Shown here one piece after another: positions 1-4,883 of a stretch of DNA of 6,838 nt. The stretch is taken from positions 1 to 6,838 of the forward strand of contig JAHHUE010000075.1 of assembly GCA_020024155.1 (NCBI GenBank). The letters are read 5' to 3'. A model generated the notes under the pieces. It saw only the letters and a list, made by a program, of their open reading frames with translations, searched no databases and was not told the DNA's origin. The translations under genes were made by a program, and so were the position numbers. Origin of the DNA: Oscillospiraceae bacterium. GTDB lineage: Bacteria; Bacillota; Clostridia; Oscillospirales; Ruminococcaceae. The first letter of the stretch is position 1. Every line of letters starts with the position of its first letter.

Positions 1-39
1 AAGCTTAATAGCATGGGCTTTTGTTTTTTGTTTGTTCAT
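1..39 (-). CDS. Possible 5' end of an unidentified gene (partial)
   Basis: Reading the minus strand, an ATG at 39-37 opens a frame that stays open to the window edge and encodes MNKQKTKAHAIKL. It starts 30 bp after the stop of the carboxypeptidase gene, in the same direction, with no hairpin between them, so it could be the next gene of an operon. The preceding AGAGAA is only a weak ribosome binding site. Thirteen codons are too few to assign a family, and the frame could be open by chance. Confidence 0.3.
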   Translation of the reverse strand, partial: MNKQKTKAHAIKL

Positions 40-69
40 TTCTCTATTAAAATCTTGTTAGCTTTATAT

Positions 70-1368
70 TTATCTGTTTCTTCTTTTTATTCGTTTTCTT
101 CTATAATTTTCCAAAATAACAATTTGTTTTAAAGCAATAAAAACAAGTGCAAATATAATAATCCATAAAACAGCAATTAAAATAATATAAAATACTCTTT
201 TTAAAATATTCAATATCTTATCAAAAGATTTGACAGTAGATGCATTTTCAAGAACAACCGACAATGTTTGATTGCCTGCCCATATCTCTTCTTCTCCTTG
301 ATTATAATACAAATTTGCATTTATTGTTATATGATTATGAGATTCATTAAATTCTGCATCTTCAAATTTATATGTCAAATCATCTTTTGTTACTCCTTTT
401 GGAACAACAACATCCATATTTTCTGCAAGAATATTGTCCTGATTTATTTCTGTTTCAATACCATCTGGACATTTAACAACCTTAGGTGCGTAATTGGTAA
501 TATCATCTGCGTTAACCGAAGTAGCATAAAAGTTTTCAAAGCCATAGTTAAGCAAAGTTAAAGTGTCTTCAAATTTTTCTCTTTTATGTTCTGAGGACAT
601 CACAACGGCAATAAGAGTTACACCTTCTCTTTCACATACAGTTACAAGTGTGTGCTGAGCCTCTTCTGTCCAGCCTGTTTTGCTCATAACAAGACCTTCG
701 CAAGTTTTTGCCCCGTTTACAAAATCGTTTGCGTTCCAAAACTGACGCTGAATATCCCTTTTATTTGTAGGGCTCATATCATATCTGTTTGTGGAGAAAA
801 ATCTTGTCAGCTCAGGTATTTTAATAGCCTGAGCAGTTATAAGTGCCATATCGTATGCAGTTGTATAGTGGTTAGCATCTGGTAATCCGTGTGGGTTTGT
901 AAAATTTGTATTTACAGCTCCAAGCATTTTTGCTTTTTCTGTCATCATATACGCAAAATTTTCCACAGAACCTGCAACATTTTCTGCAATAACATTTGCA
1001 GCATCGTTAGCAGATTCTATACCAAGTGCGTACAAAGCTTGTTCCATAGTAATTTCTTCGTCTTCAAATAGTGCAATATGGCTTGTGTTAAACGGCAAAG
1101 AATAAACTGCATTGTGACTTGTTGTAAGTACATTATCCAATTCTGACTGTTCAAGAGCGATAAGAGCTGTCATTATTTTTGTTATACTTGCAGGATACAT
1201 TTTTTGGTTCATATTTTTATTATACAAAATACTTCCGGTTTCTGCGTCAATAAGCACAGCTGCTTGACTTTTTATATGATATTCTGATGGCTTTTCTATG
1301 GCAAAACTTTTTATAGGCAAAACCATCATAATAATTGTTAAGCATAAAAACACTGCAAATTTTTTCAT
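70..1368 (-). CDS. D-alanyl-D-alanine carboxypeptidase (peptidase S11, PBP5/DacF type)
   Basis: Low-molecular-weight penicillin-binding protein that removes the terminal D-Ala from peptidoglycan pentapeptides outside the membrane. Residues 1-23 form a signal peptide ending SFA. The three serine-enzyme motifs are intact and well placed: SxxK as S61-I-T-K64, SxN as S119-A-N121, and K230-T-G232. Residues about 283-375 fit the beta-rich PBP5 C-terminal domain. A long hydrophobic helix at about 393-414 is followed by a very basic tail (YRRKRIKRRNR), so the enzyme is probably held by a true C-terminal transmembrane segment with a cytoplasmic tail; family members more often use an amphipathic helix. 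The length of 432 aa is normal. The ATG is preceded by AAGGGTG at about 8 bp. It has its own extended -10 promoter just after a terminator-like hairpin. Some S11 paralogues act in sporulation (DacB, DacF); which paralogue this is cannot be told from sequence alone. Confidence 0.93.
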   Translation of the reverse strand: MKKFAVFLCLTIIMMVLPIKSFAIEKPSEYHIKSQAAVLIDAETGSILYNKNMNQKMYPASITKIMTALIALEQSELDNVLTTSHNAVYSLPFNTSHIALFEDEEITMEQALYALGIESANDAANVIAENVAGSVENFAYMMTEKAKMLGAVNTNFTNPHGLPDANHYTTAYDMALITAQAIKIPELTRFFSTNRYDMSPTNKRDIQRQFWNANDFVNGAKTCEGLVMSKTGWTEEAQHTLVTVCEREGVTLIAVVMSSEHKREKFEDTLTLLNYGFENFYATSVNADDITNYAPKVVKCPDGIETEINQDNILAENMDVVVPKGVTKDDLTYKFEDAEFNESHNHITINANLYYNQGEEEIWAGNQTLSVVLENASTVKSFDKILNILKRVFYIILIAVLWIIIFALVFIALKQIVILENYRRKRIKRRNR

Positions 1369-1419
1369 TTACGCACCCTTAATGTATTTAAAATTTGTTA
1401 TAATTCTACTCAAATTTTT

Positions 1420-1428
1420 ATTATATCA
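1420..1428 (-). promoter_or_regulatory. Extended -10 promoter of the carboxypeptidase gene
   Basis: The minus strand reads TGATATAAT, a perfect -10 with the TGn extension. The -35 position 17 bp upstream (TTTAAT, minus strand of 1443-1448) is poor, which is usual for extended -10 promoters. The predicted start near 1413 gives a leader of about 45 nt. The -35 region lies inside the stem of the upstream hairpin. Confidence 0.55.
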
Positions 1429-1431
1429 TAT

Positions 1432-1494
1432 AAAAAGATGTAATTAAAGAAAATATTTATATTTAGTAAAAAATTTCCAATAATTACATCTTTA
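1432..1494 (-). terminator. Long-loop hairpin after the ATPase gene, probable terminator
   Basis: A perfect 13-bp inverted repeat, AAAGATGTAATTA (1434-1446) and TAATTACATCTTT (1481-1493), lies 20-80 bp after the ATPase stop. In the minus-strand RNA a further 6 bp (1449-1454 with 1473-1478, one G-U pair) continue the stem across a 2x2 internal loop. The 3' arm runs into five T residues. The stem is A+T-rich and the loop large, so termination may be partial. Confidence 0.5.
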
Positions 1495-1512
1495 ATCATT
1501 TATTAGACTAAG

Positions 1513-3351
1513 TTACATATTTTTTGTGTTAAGTGCTCTCATAGAGTTTAAAATTGCAATCACTGCAACGCCAACATCAGAGAAAACAGCCTCCCACATA
1601 GTAGCAATACCCATAGCGCCAAGCAAAAGAACCAACAGTTTTACGCCAAGAGCAAAAACTATGTTTTGTTTTACAATGCCAAGAGTTTTTCTTGAAATAT
1701 TGATGGCTGTAATAATTTTTGATGGTTCATCATTCATTATAACAACATCAGCTGCCTCAATTGCTGCGTCACTTCCCAAAGCACCCATAGCAACACCTAT
1801 ATCAGCTCTTGCAAGAACAGGAGCGTCGTTTATACCGTCGCCAACATAACAAAGTTTTTCTTTTTCTGTGGATTTTTCAGCAAGAAGTTTTTCAAGCTGG
1901 TCAACTTTTTGGTCTGGCAAAAGTTCTGTATATACTTTGTCCAAGCCAAGTTGATTAGCAATTTTTTCGCCAACAGCCTTAGAGTCCCCGGTAAGCATAA
2001 CAGTTTTTGTTACACCTGCGTTTTTAAGACCTTTAACTGCCATTTTTGCGTCTGGTTTAAGTGTATCTTCAATTACGATACTGCCTATGCAAACACCGTT
2101 TTGTGCAACATAAACCACTGTGCTTCCAACAACTTCTTCAATTTTGATGTTATTTTCTGCCATAAGTTTTGAGTTACCAACAAGTGTTTTTACATTGTTA
2201 ATATCACAAGTTACGCCATAGCCTGCTTTTTCCTGAACATTCTCTGCTTTAAATTCAATATCGGTTGTAACTGCATTTTTGATGCAAGCTGCAATTGGAT
2301 GGCTTGAATGCATTTCAGCAGCGCTTGCAATTTCAAGAGTGTTTTCGCTACCATTAACCTTAACAACATCAAATTTACCTTTTGTAAGTGTACCCGTTTT
2401 GTCAAATACAACAATATTTGTTTTTGCCAATGTTTCAAGGTAGTTACTGCCTTTGATAAGAACGCCTTTTGAAGATGCACCGCCAAGACCACCAAAGAAT
2501 GAAAGTGGAACAGATATAACCAACGCACAAGGGCAAGAAATAACAAGGAAAGTTAAAGCTCTGTACACCCAATCCTGCCACATAGCACCTTTAATAAATA
2601 GTGGTGGAACGATAGCTAAAATCAATGCAAATACAACAACTGCCGGTGTGTAATATTTTGCAAATTTTGTTATAAACTTTTCAGATTTACTTTTCTTGTT
2701 ACTTGCATTTTCTACAAGGTCAAGAATACGGTTAACAGTAGACTGGCCATATTCTTTGGTAACCTTAACTTTAATAACACCGTTTATATTTATACAGCCA
2801 CTTAAAATTTCGCTGTTTTCTTGAACTTCTCTTGGTAAGCTTTCACCTGTAAGAGCAGAAGTATCAAGAGTTGATGTACCAGAAATAACAATGCCATCCA
2901 GTGGAACTCTTTCCCCCGGATTAACAACTATTATGTCATTAAGCTTAACATCGTAAGGGTCTGTTTTAACGGTGGTGTCACCAGATACAACATTTGCAAA
3001 ATCTGGTCTTATATCCATAAGTGATGAAATGGACTTTCTGCTTTTATTTACAGCATAATCTTGGAACAGTTCGCCCACTTGGAAAAACATCATAACGGCT
3101 GCGCCTTCTGGATATTCTCCAACAATAAAAGCACCAATAGTTGCAATCATCATTAAGAAATTTTCATCAAAAATCTGACCATTAGCAATATTTCTCACAG
3201 CACCAATAACAACATCATACCCAACAATTACAAACGCAGCAAAGTACATTGCAAAAGCAGTTGACCCTTCCATACGGGTTATTGCAGCAACCGCAAAAAA
3301 GGCTGCTGCAATAATTATTCTTTTAAGATTTTTTTTATTTTTTTTACTCAT
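1513..3351 (-). CDS. cadA: Zn/Cd/Pb-translocating P1B-2-type ATPase without N-terminal HMA domain
   Basis: ATP-driven efflux pump for divalent soft metals in the cytoplasmic membrane. About eight membrane helices are seen (near 11-27, 31-50, 62-79, 83-97, 236-257, 264-290, 562-580, 586-605). The actuator loop has T168-G-E-S171; the metal site is C273-P-C275; the phosphorylated aspartate is D317 in DKTGT; the nucleotide domain has H351-P352; the hinge is G504-DGIND509. Selectivity residues match the P1B-2 signature: N563, seven residues, K571, twenty residues, then D592-V-G594. That predicts Zn2+/Cd2+/Pb2+ rather than copper. At 612 aa it is shorter than CadA/ZntA because the N-terminal HMA domain is absent and is encoded by the gene before it. 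The ATG is one base beyond the HMA stop, and its GAGGATAAT ribosome binding site lies in the end of that gene, so translation is probably coupled. Confidence 0.94.
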   Translation of the reverse strand: MSKKNKKNLKRIIIAAAFFAVAAITRMEGSTAFAMYFAAFVIVGYDVVIGAVRNIANGQIFDENFLMMIATIGAFIVGEYPEGAAVMMFFQVGELFQDYAVNKSRKSISSLMDIRPDFANVVSGDTTVKTDPYDVKLNDIIVVNPGERVPLDGIVISGTSTLDTSALTGESLPREVQENSEILSGCININGVIKVKVTKEYGQSTVNRILDLVENASNKKSKSEKFITKFAKYYTPAVVVFALILAIVPPLFIKGAMWQDWVYRALTFLVISCPCALVISVPLSFFGGLGGASSKGVLIKGSNYLETLAKTNIVVFDKTGTLTKGKFDVVKVNGSENTLEIASAAEMHSSHPIAACIKNAVTTDIEFKAENVQEKAGYGVTCDINNVKTLVGNSKLMAENNIKIEEVVGSTVVYVAQNGVCIGSIVIEDTLKPDAKMAVKGLKNAGVTKTVMLTGDSKAVGEKIANQLGLDKVYTELLPDQKVDQLEKLLAEKSTEKEKLCYVGDGINDAPVLARADIGVAMGALGSDAAIEAADVVIMNDEPSKIITAINISRKTLGIVKQNIVFALGVKLLVLLLGAMGIATMWEAVFSDVGVAVIAILNSMRALNTKNM

Positions 3352-3352
3352 A

Positions 3353-3574
3353 TTATCCTCTTGTTACAACAACATCAGGTTCAACCTTTTTGACAATATC
3401 CATAATTTTTTCTTCTGTTTCACCCATAGATGCATCATCAATATCAACAATAAGTTTAGAAGTCATAAAATTCAATGTAGCTTCTTGAACTGTATCAAGT
3501 TTTCCAACTAATCTTTCAATTTTTGCAGCGCAATTTGCACAGCAAAGTCCTGTTAAACGATATGTCTTTGTCAT
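3353..3574 (-). CDS. Stand-alone HMA-domain heavy-metal-binding protein
   Basis: A 73-residue single-domain protein with the ferredoxin-like HMA fold (beta-alpha-beta-beta-alpha-beta by pattern). The metal loop is G9-L-C-C-A-N-C15: the usual CxxC (C12, C15) preceded by an extra cysteine (C11) where CadA/ZntA HMA domains commonly have an acidic residue. The rest (AAKIERLVGKL, then NFMTSKLIVDI) is typical of the domain. It is the first gene of the metal operon and ends one base before the ATPase start, so it supplies in trans the domain the pump lacks, probably delivering or sensing metal for it. The ribosome binding site AGGAGAGG, 7 bp before the ATG, is strong. Copper chaperones (CopZ) share the fold, but the partner ATPase is of the Zn/Cd type. 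Confidence 0.9.
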   Translation of the reverse strand: MTKTYRLTGLCCANCAAKIERLVGKLDTVQEATLNFMTSKLIVDIDDASMGETEEKIMDIVKKVEPDVVVTRG

Positions 3575-3593
3575 AATAATACCTCTCCTATGT

Positions 3594-3608
3594 ACTTAAA
3601 TTTTAAGT
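3594..3608. repeat. 15-bp A+T-rich palindrome in the operon leader
   Basis: ACTTAAATTTTAAGT has 7-bp arms around one central base. It sits in the 5' leader about 20 bp from the centre of operator copy 1 and just before the HMA ribosome binding site. It does not share the TGAA-N6-TTCA core. It could be a weak accessory site, a small leader hairpin, or chance in A+T-rich DNA. Confidence 0.3.
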
Positions 3609-3611
3609 TAT

Positions 3612-3631
3612 AGTTGAATAACTGTTCAACT
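3612..3631. promoter_or_regulatory. Operator copy 1 (ArsR/SmtB-type), just downstream of the transcription start
   Basis: The core GTTGAATAACTGTTCAAC (3613-3630) has arms extended to 7 bp by A/T at 3612/3631. It carries TGAA-N6-TTCA, the core spacing known for SmtB/CzrA-type operators. It lies about 5 bp past the predicted start (near 3636), where bound repressor would block initiation or early elongation. Confidence 0.75.
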
Positions 3632-3642
3632 GTTTTGATTAT

Positions 3643-3672
3643 ATTATAGTTGAGTATATGCTCAACTGTCAA
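3643..3672 (-). promoter_or_regulatory. Promoter of the HMA-ATPase operon
   Basis: On the minus strand a consensus -35 TTGACA (3672-3667) and consensus -10 TATAAT (3648-3643) are separated by 18 bp, and the spacer is exactly the palindrome of operator copy 2. The predicted start near 3636 gives a leader of about 62 nt. Such a strong core promoter needs tight repression. Confidence 0.8.
3648..3667. promoter_or_regulatory. Operator copy 2 (ArsR/SmtB-type), filling the promoter spacer
   Basis: The core GTTGAGTATATGCTCAAC (3649-3666) has TGAG-N6-CTCA, the same arm spacing as copy 1, and extends to 20 bp with A/T. On the minus strand the 26-bp blocks 3669-3644 and 3633-3608 match at 22 positions and are offset by 36 bp, so the two sites are direct repeats of one palindrome. 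Bound repressor would cover both promoter hexamers. Confidence 0.78.
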
Positions 3673-3762
3673 CCTATTTTTGCAACTTTCACATATATCA
3701 CAAAAAACAGTCCCCTTTATATACAAAACTCATATATATAGCTAAATATTCCTACAAAACAA

Positions 3763-3788
3763 AAAAAGAGTGGAAAACCACTCTTTTT
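3763..3788 (-). terminator. Terminator of the ArsR-family gene
   Basis: GAGTGG (3768-3773) and CCACTC (3778-3783) pair around AAAA, flanked by A and T runs that also pair. On the minus strand it ends in a run of seven T residues, 6 bp after the regulator's stop codon. The plus strand also ends in T's, so it could work both ways. It separates the regulator from the HMA-ATPase promoter. Confidence 0.88.
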
Positions 3789-3793
3789 ACAAA

Positions 3794-4156
3794 TTATTTT
3801 TCTGTGTGCAAGATGTGAGTCATTGCTATATTTATAACCTGACTTACATGGTCATCATCAATTGAGTAAAACACATTTTTACCTTCTCTGCGGCTTTTAA
3901 CAATTTTTCTTTCTTTAAGCCCTCTCAGCTGATGACTGATAGCAGATTTTGTCATTCCCAAAGCCTGTGCAATATCCTGTACGCAAACTTCGCCCTGACT
4001 CATAACATACATCATTTTTATTCTTGTTGGGTCGCCTAGAACTTTAAAAAAATTGCTTAAAGAACAAATTTCTTTTTCATTAGGCATTTTTTCAAGTGCA
4101 ACACAGACATTATCCATATGCATTTCACAACACACGCACTCTTTTTTTACTTCCAT
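3794..4156 (-). CDS. ArsR/SmtB-family metal-sensing repressor (CzrA/CadC-like)
   Basis: A 120-residue winged-helix dimeric repressor that releases DNA when it binds metal. The domain spans about 33-100 (FFKVLGDPTRIKMMYVM, then recognition helix about 68-83). The alpha-5 zinc site is complete: D101-x-H103, ten residues, H114-x2-H117, matching D-x-H-x10-H-x2-[E/H] of SmtB/CzrA. The N-terminus is cysteine-rich (C7, C9, C10, C18), as in the CadC alpha-3N site, but the CVC motif of CadC is C58-V-Q60 here, so one helix cysteine is missing. It lies directly upstream of the HMA-ATPase operon, in the same direction but with its own promoter and terminator, and no copy of the twin operator is seen at its promoter. 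The ATG has AAGGGGC at about 4-5 bp. Zn is the likeliest inducer; Cd or Pb are possible. Confidence 0.93.
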   Translation of the reverse strand: MEVKKECVCCEMHMDNVCVALEKMPNEKEICSLSNFFKVLGDPTRIKMMYVMSQGEVCVQDIAQALGMTKSAISHQLRGLKERKIVKSRREGKNVFYSIDDDHVSQVINIAMTHILHTEK

Positions 4157-4195
4157 ATAAGCCCCTTTTATATAATCAAAAATTTAACATAATCA

Positions 4196-4224
4196 ATTAT
4201 ATATAATAATTTTATATTTATCAA
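4196..4224 (-). promoter_or_regulatory. Promoter of the ArsR-family gene
   Basis: The minus strand has -35 TTGATA (4224-4219), a 17-bp spacer and -10 TATAAT (4201-4196). No TGAA-N6-TTCA palindrome is present here, so autoregulation through the twin-operator sequence is not supported. Confidence 0.65.
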
Positions 4225-4241
4225 CTATTTGCATATTTCCG

Positions 4242-4326
4242 TATAAAATAGTAAAACGCCCATGGTGTTGGGCGTCTTACTGGGAAAGTATATTTTATTA
4301 AGAGGAGAGAAAAATCTTTTTTCCTT
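4242..4326 (-). ncRNA. Candidate small RNA (about 85 nt), unproven
   Basis: On the minus strand a perfect -10 TATAAT (4338-4333) with a moderate -35 ATTACA (4361-4356, 17-bp spacer) predicts a start near 4326. The RNA would begin with a small hairpin (4318-4323 with 4309-4314, 3-nt loop), then a single-stranded C/U-rich stretch including UCUCCUC and UUUCCC (about 4308-4282), then the strongest hairpin of the region (4250-4281) and a U-rich end. No start codon and reading frame of useful length is present. This layout resembles Bacillota trans-acting small RNAs that bind Shine-Dalgarno sequences, but there is no sequence match to a family I recognise. Confidence 0.35.
4250..4281 (-). terminator. 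G+C-rich 13-bp hairpin, likely minus-strand terminator
   Basis: AGTAAAACGCCCA (4250-4262) pairs with 4269-4281 around a 6-nt loop. On the plus strand there is one A-C mismatch; in minus-strand RNA the same position is a G-U pair, so the stem is fully paired only in that direction. It is followed there by ATTTTATA. It lies before the regulator's -35, where it could end a small RNA or read-through from the UPF0291 gene. Confidence 0.5.
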
Positions 4327-4340
4327 GCTACGATTATAAG

Positions 4341-4433
4341 TATACAGTTGGTTTGTGTAATACTTGTTAAACAATTATGAAAATAATGAGAATTATTTTA
4401 GTACAATCAATGAACTTATTAACAAACTGTATA
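4341..4433. repeat. Nested inverted repeats in the gene-free stretch
   Basis: An outer stem pairs 4341-4347 plus 4352-4356 (TATACAG, TTTGT, with TTGG bulged) with 4422-4433. TTGTTAA (4364-4370) can alternatively pair with TTAACAA (4419-4425), which competes with the outer stem. Inside is an 8-bp hairpin, AAAATAAT (4380-4387) and ATTATTTT (4392-4399), with a GAGA loop of GNRA type on the plus strand. Together with the two preceding entries this covers most of the 304-bp interval 4157-4460, which has no credible coding sequence on either strand. Confidence 0.45.
4382..4400. promoter_or_regulatory. Weak Fur-box-like sequence
   Basis: The 19 bases match the classical enterobacterial Fur box (GATAATGATAATCATTATC) at 14 positions by eye. 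It overlaps the GAGA-loop hairpin and lies about 160 bp upstream of the regulator's -35, not within a recognised promoter. A+T-rich palindromes give such matches by chance, so this is only a candidate. Confidence 0.2.
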
Positions 4434-4460
4434 TAAAATGGATTTTTATCTCAAATATTT

Positions 4461-4685
4461 CTATTTTGGCAGGTTTTTATTTATTTTTTGGAAATCTGTA
4501 AAAGGAATAACCTCGCCATCTTCATATTTAATGTCAGTATTTTCAAGCTGACGGCGAAAACTTTCTCTGAAAGCTTTTAAATATTCTTCTCTCAATTTTT
4601 TTTGTTCTGCCTGTTCTTGTGCAGTTAGTCCTTCTGTTTTTGCTTTTTTAGCAAGAAAATTTATTCTTTCAATTCTTTTATCCAC
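4461..4685 (-). CDS. UPF0291/DUF896 family protein (YnzC-like)
   Basis: A 74-residue cytoplasmic protein of unknown function. The N-terminal half matches the YnzC pattern: RIERINFLAKKAK, a short T-rich turn (GLTAQEQAEQ), then KKLREEYLKAFRESFRRQL, which form a charged helical hairpin. The C-terminal third (about 50-74) is looser, as in the family. The start is GTG at 4685: AAAGGAG lies 7 bp before it, and no ATG gives a comparable fit. In Bacillus subtilis ynzC lies in the SOS-induced yneA operon, but no LexA-box-like GAAC-N4-GTTC is seen upstream here and no yneA-like gene is adjacent. It is divergent from the TrhA gene, and no strong terminator follows it closely. Confidence 0.85.
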   Translation of the reverse strand: MDKRIERINFLAKKAKTEGLTAQEQAEQKKLREEYLKAFRESFRRQLENTDIKYEDGEVIPFTDFQKINKNLPK

Positions 4686-4757
4686 AAGAAATCTCCTTTA
4701 TGTTATAGATTTTAAAATTATTTATTATTTATATTATTATTGCTTATTTATAAGTAT

Positions 4758-4786
4758 ATTATAATATAATAACATAAATAAATCAA
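4758..4786 (-). promoter_or_regulatory. Promoter of the UPF0291 gene
   Basis: The minus strand has -35 TTGATT (4786-4781), a 17-bp spacer and -10 TATAAT (4763-4758). The predicted start near 4751 gives a leader of about 65 nt ending in a strong AAAGGAG. The surroundings are very A+T-rich, so other -10-like words occur nearby. Confidence 0.6.
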
Positions 4787-4842
4787 CAAATCAAAATTTC
4801 ACAATTAAATTGCAAAAATATAATGTAATTTTAAAAACTATA

Positions 4843-4851
4843 TGTTATAAT
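4843..4851 (+). promoter_or_regulatory. Extended -10 promoter of the TrhA-family gene
   Basis: TGTTATAAT is a perfect -10 with the TGn extension; the -35 region (ATGTAA) is poor. The predicted start near 4858 leaves a short leader of about 26 nt carrying AAGAAGG. It lies back to back with the UPF0291 promoter in a 198-bp divergent intergenic region. Confidence 0.6.
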
Positions 4852-4883
4852 ATTAAAGACGATTAAAGAAAGAAGGTTTTTGT

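Noticed and set aside
1..6. The window begins with AAGCTT (a HindIII site)
   Set aside because: A six-base site at the edge is readily chance; nothing else suggests vector or a cloning junction.
1526..1849. Plus-strand open frame of 107 codons opposite the ATPase gene
   Set aside because: It mirrors the ATPase coding strand, has no ribosome binding site or family features, and the opposite frame carries complete P-type ATPase motifs. Other antisense frames over the window were rejected for the same reason.
2211..2546. Minus-strand open frame of 111 codons overlapping the ATPase gene in another frame
   Set aside because: Fully nested in the ATPase coding region, with biased composition and no recognisable domain.
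4300..4345. Plus-strand AAGAGGAGAG looks like a strong ribosome binding site
   Set aside because: No ATG, GTG or TTG at proper spacing opens a frame of useful length; the nearest TTG frame stops within a few codons. It is better explained as the complement of the C/U-rich segment.
4242..4440. TATAAAAT occurs at 4242-4249 and again at 4433-4440, like a target-site duplication of a small non-autonomous mobile element
   Set aside because: The sequences just inside the two copies are not inverted repeats of each other, and an 8-base A/T word repeats easily by chance here.
4157..4440. Possible metal or other riboswitch ahead of the regulator gene
   Set aside because: No conserved core I recognise (NiCo, cobalamin, ykkC and others) is present, and a separate good promoter for the regulator lies downstream of the structures, so they would not be in its leader.
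4686..4790. LexA/SOS control of the YnzC-like gene, as in Bacillus subtilis
   Set aside because: No GAAC-N4-GTTC-like site is seen in the upstream region.
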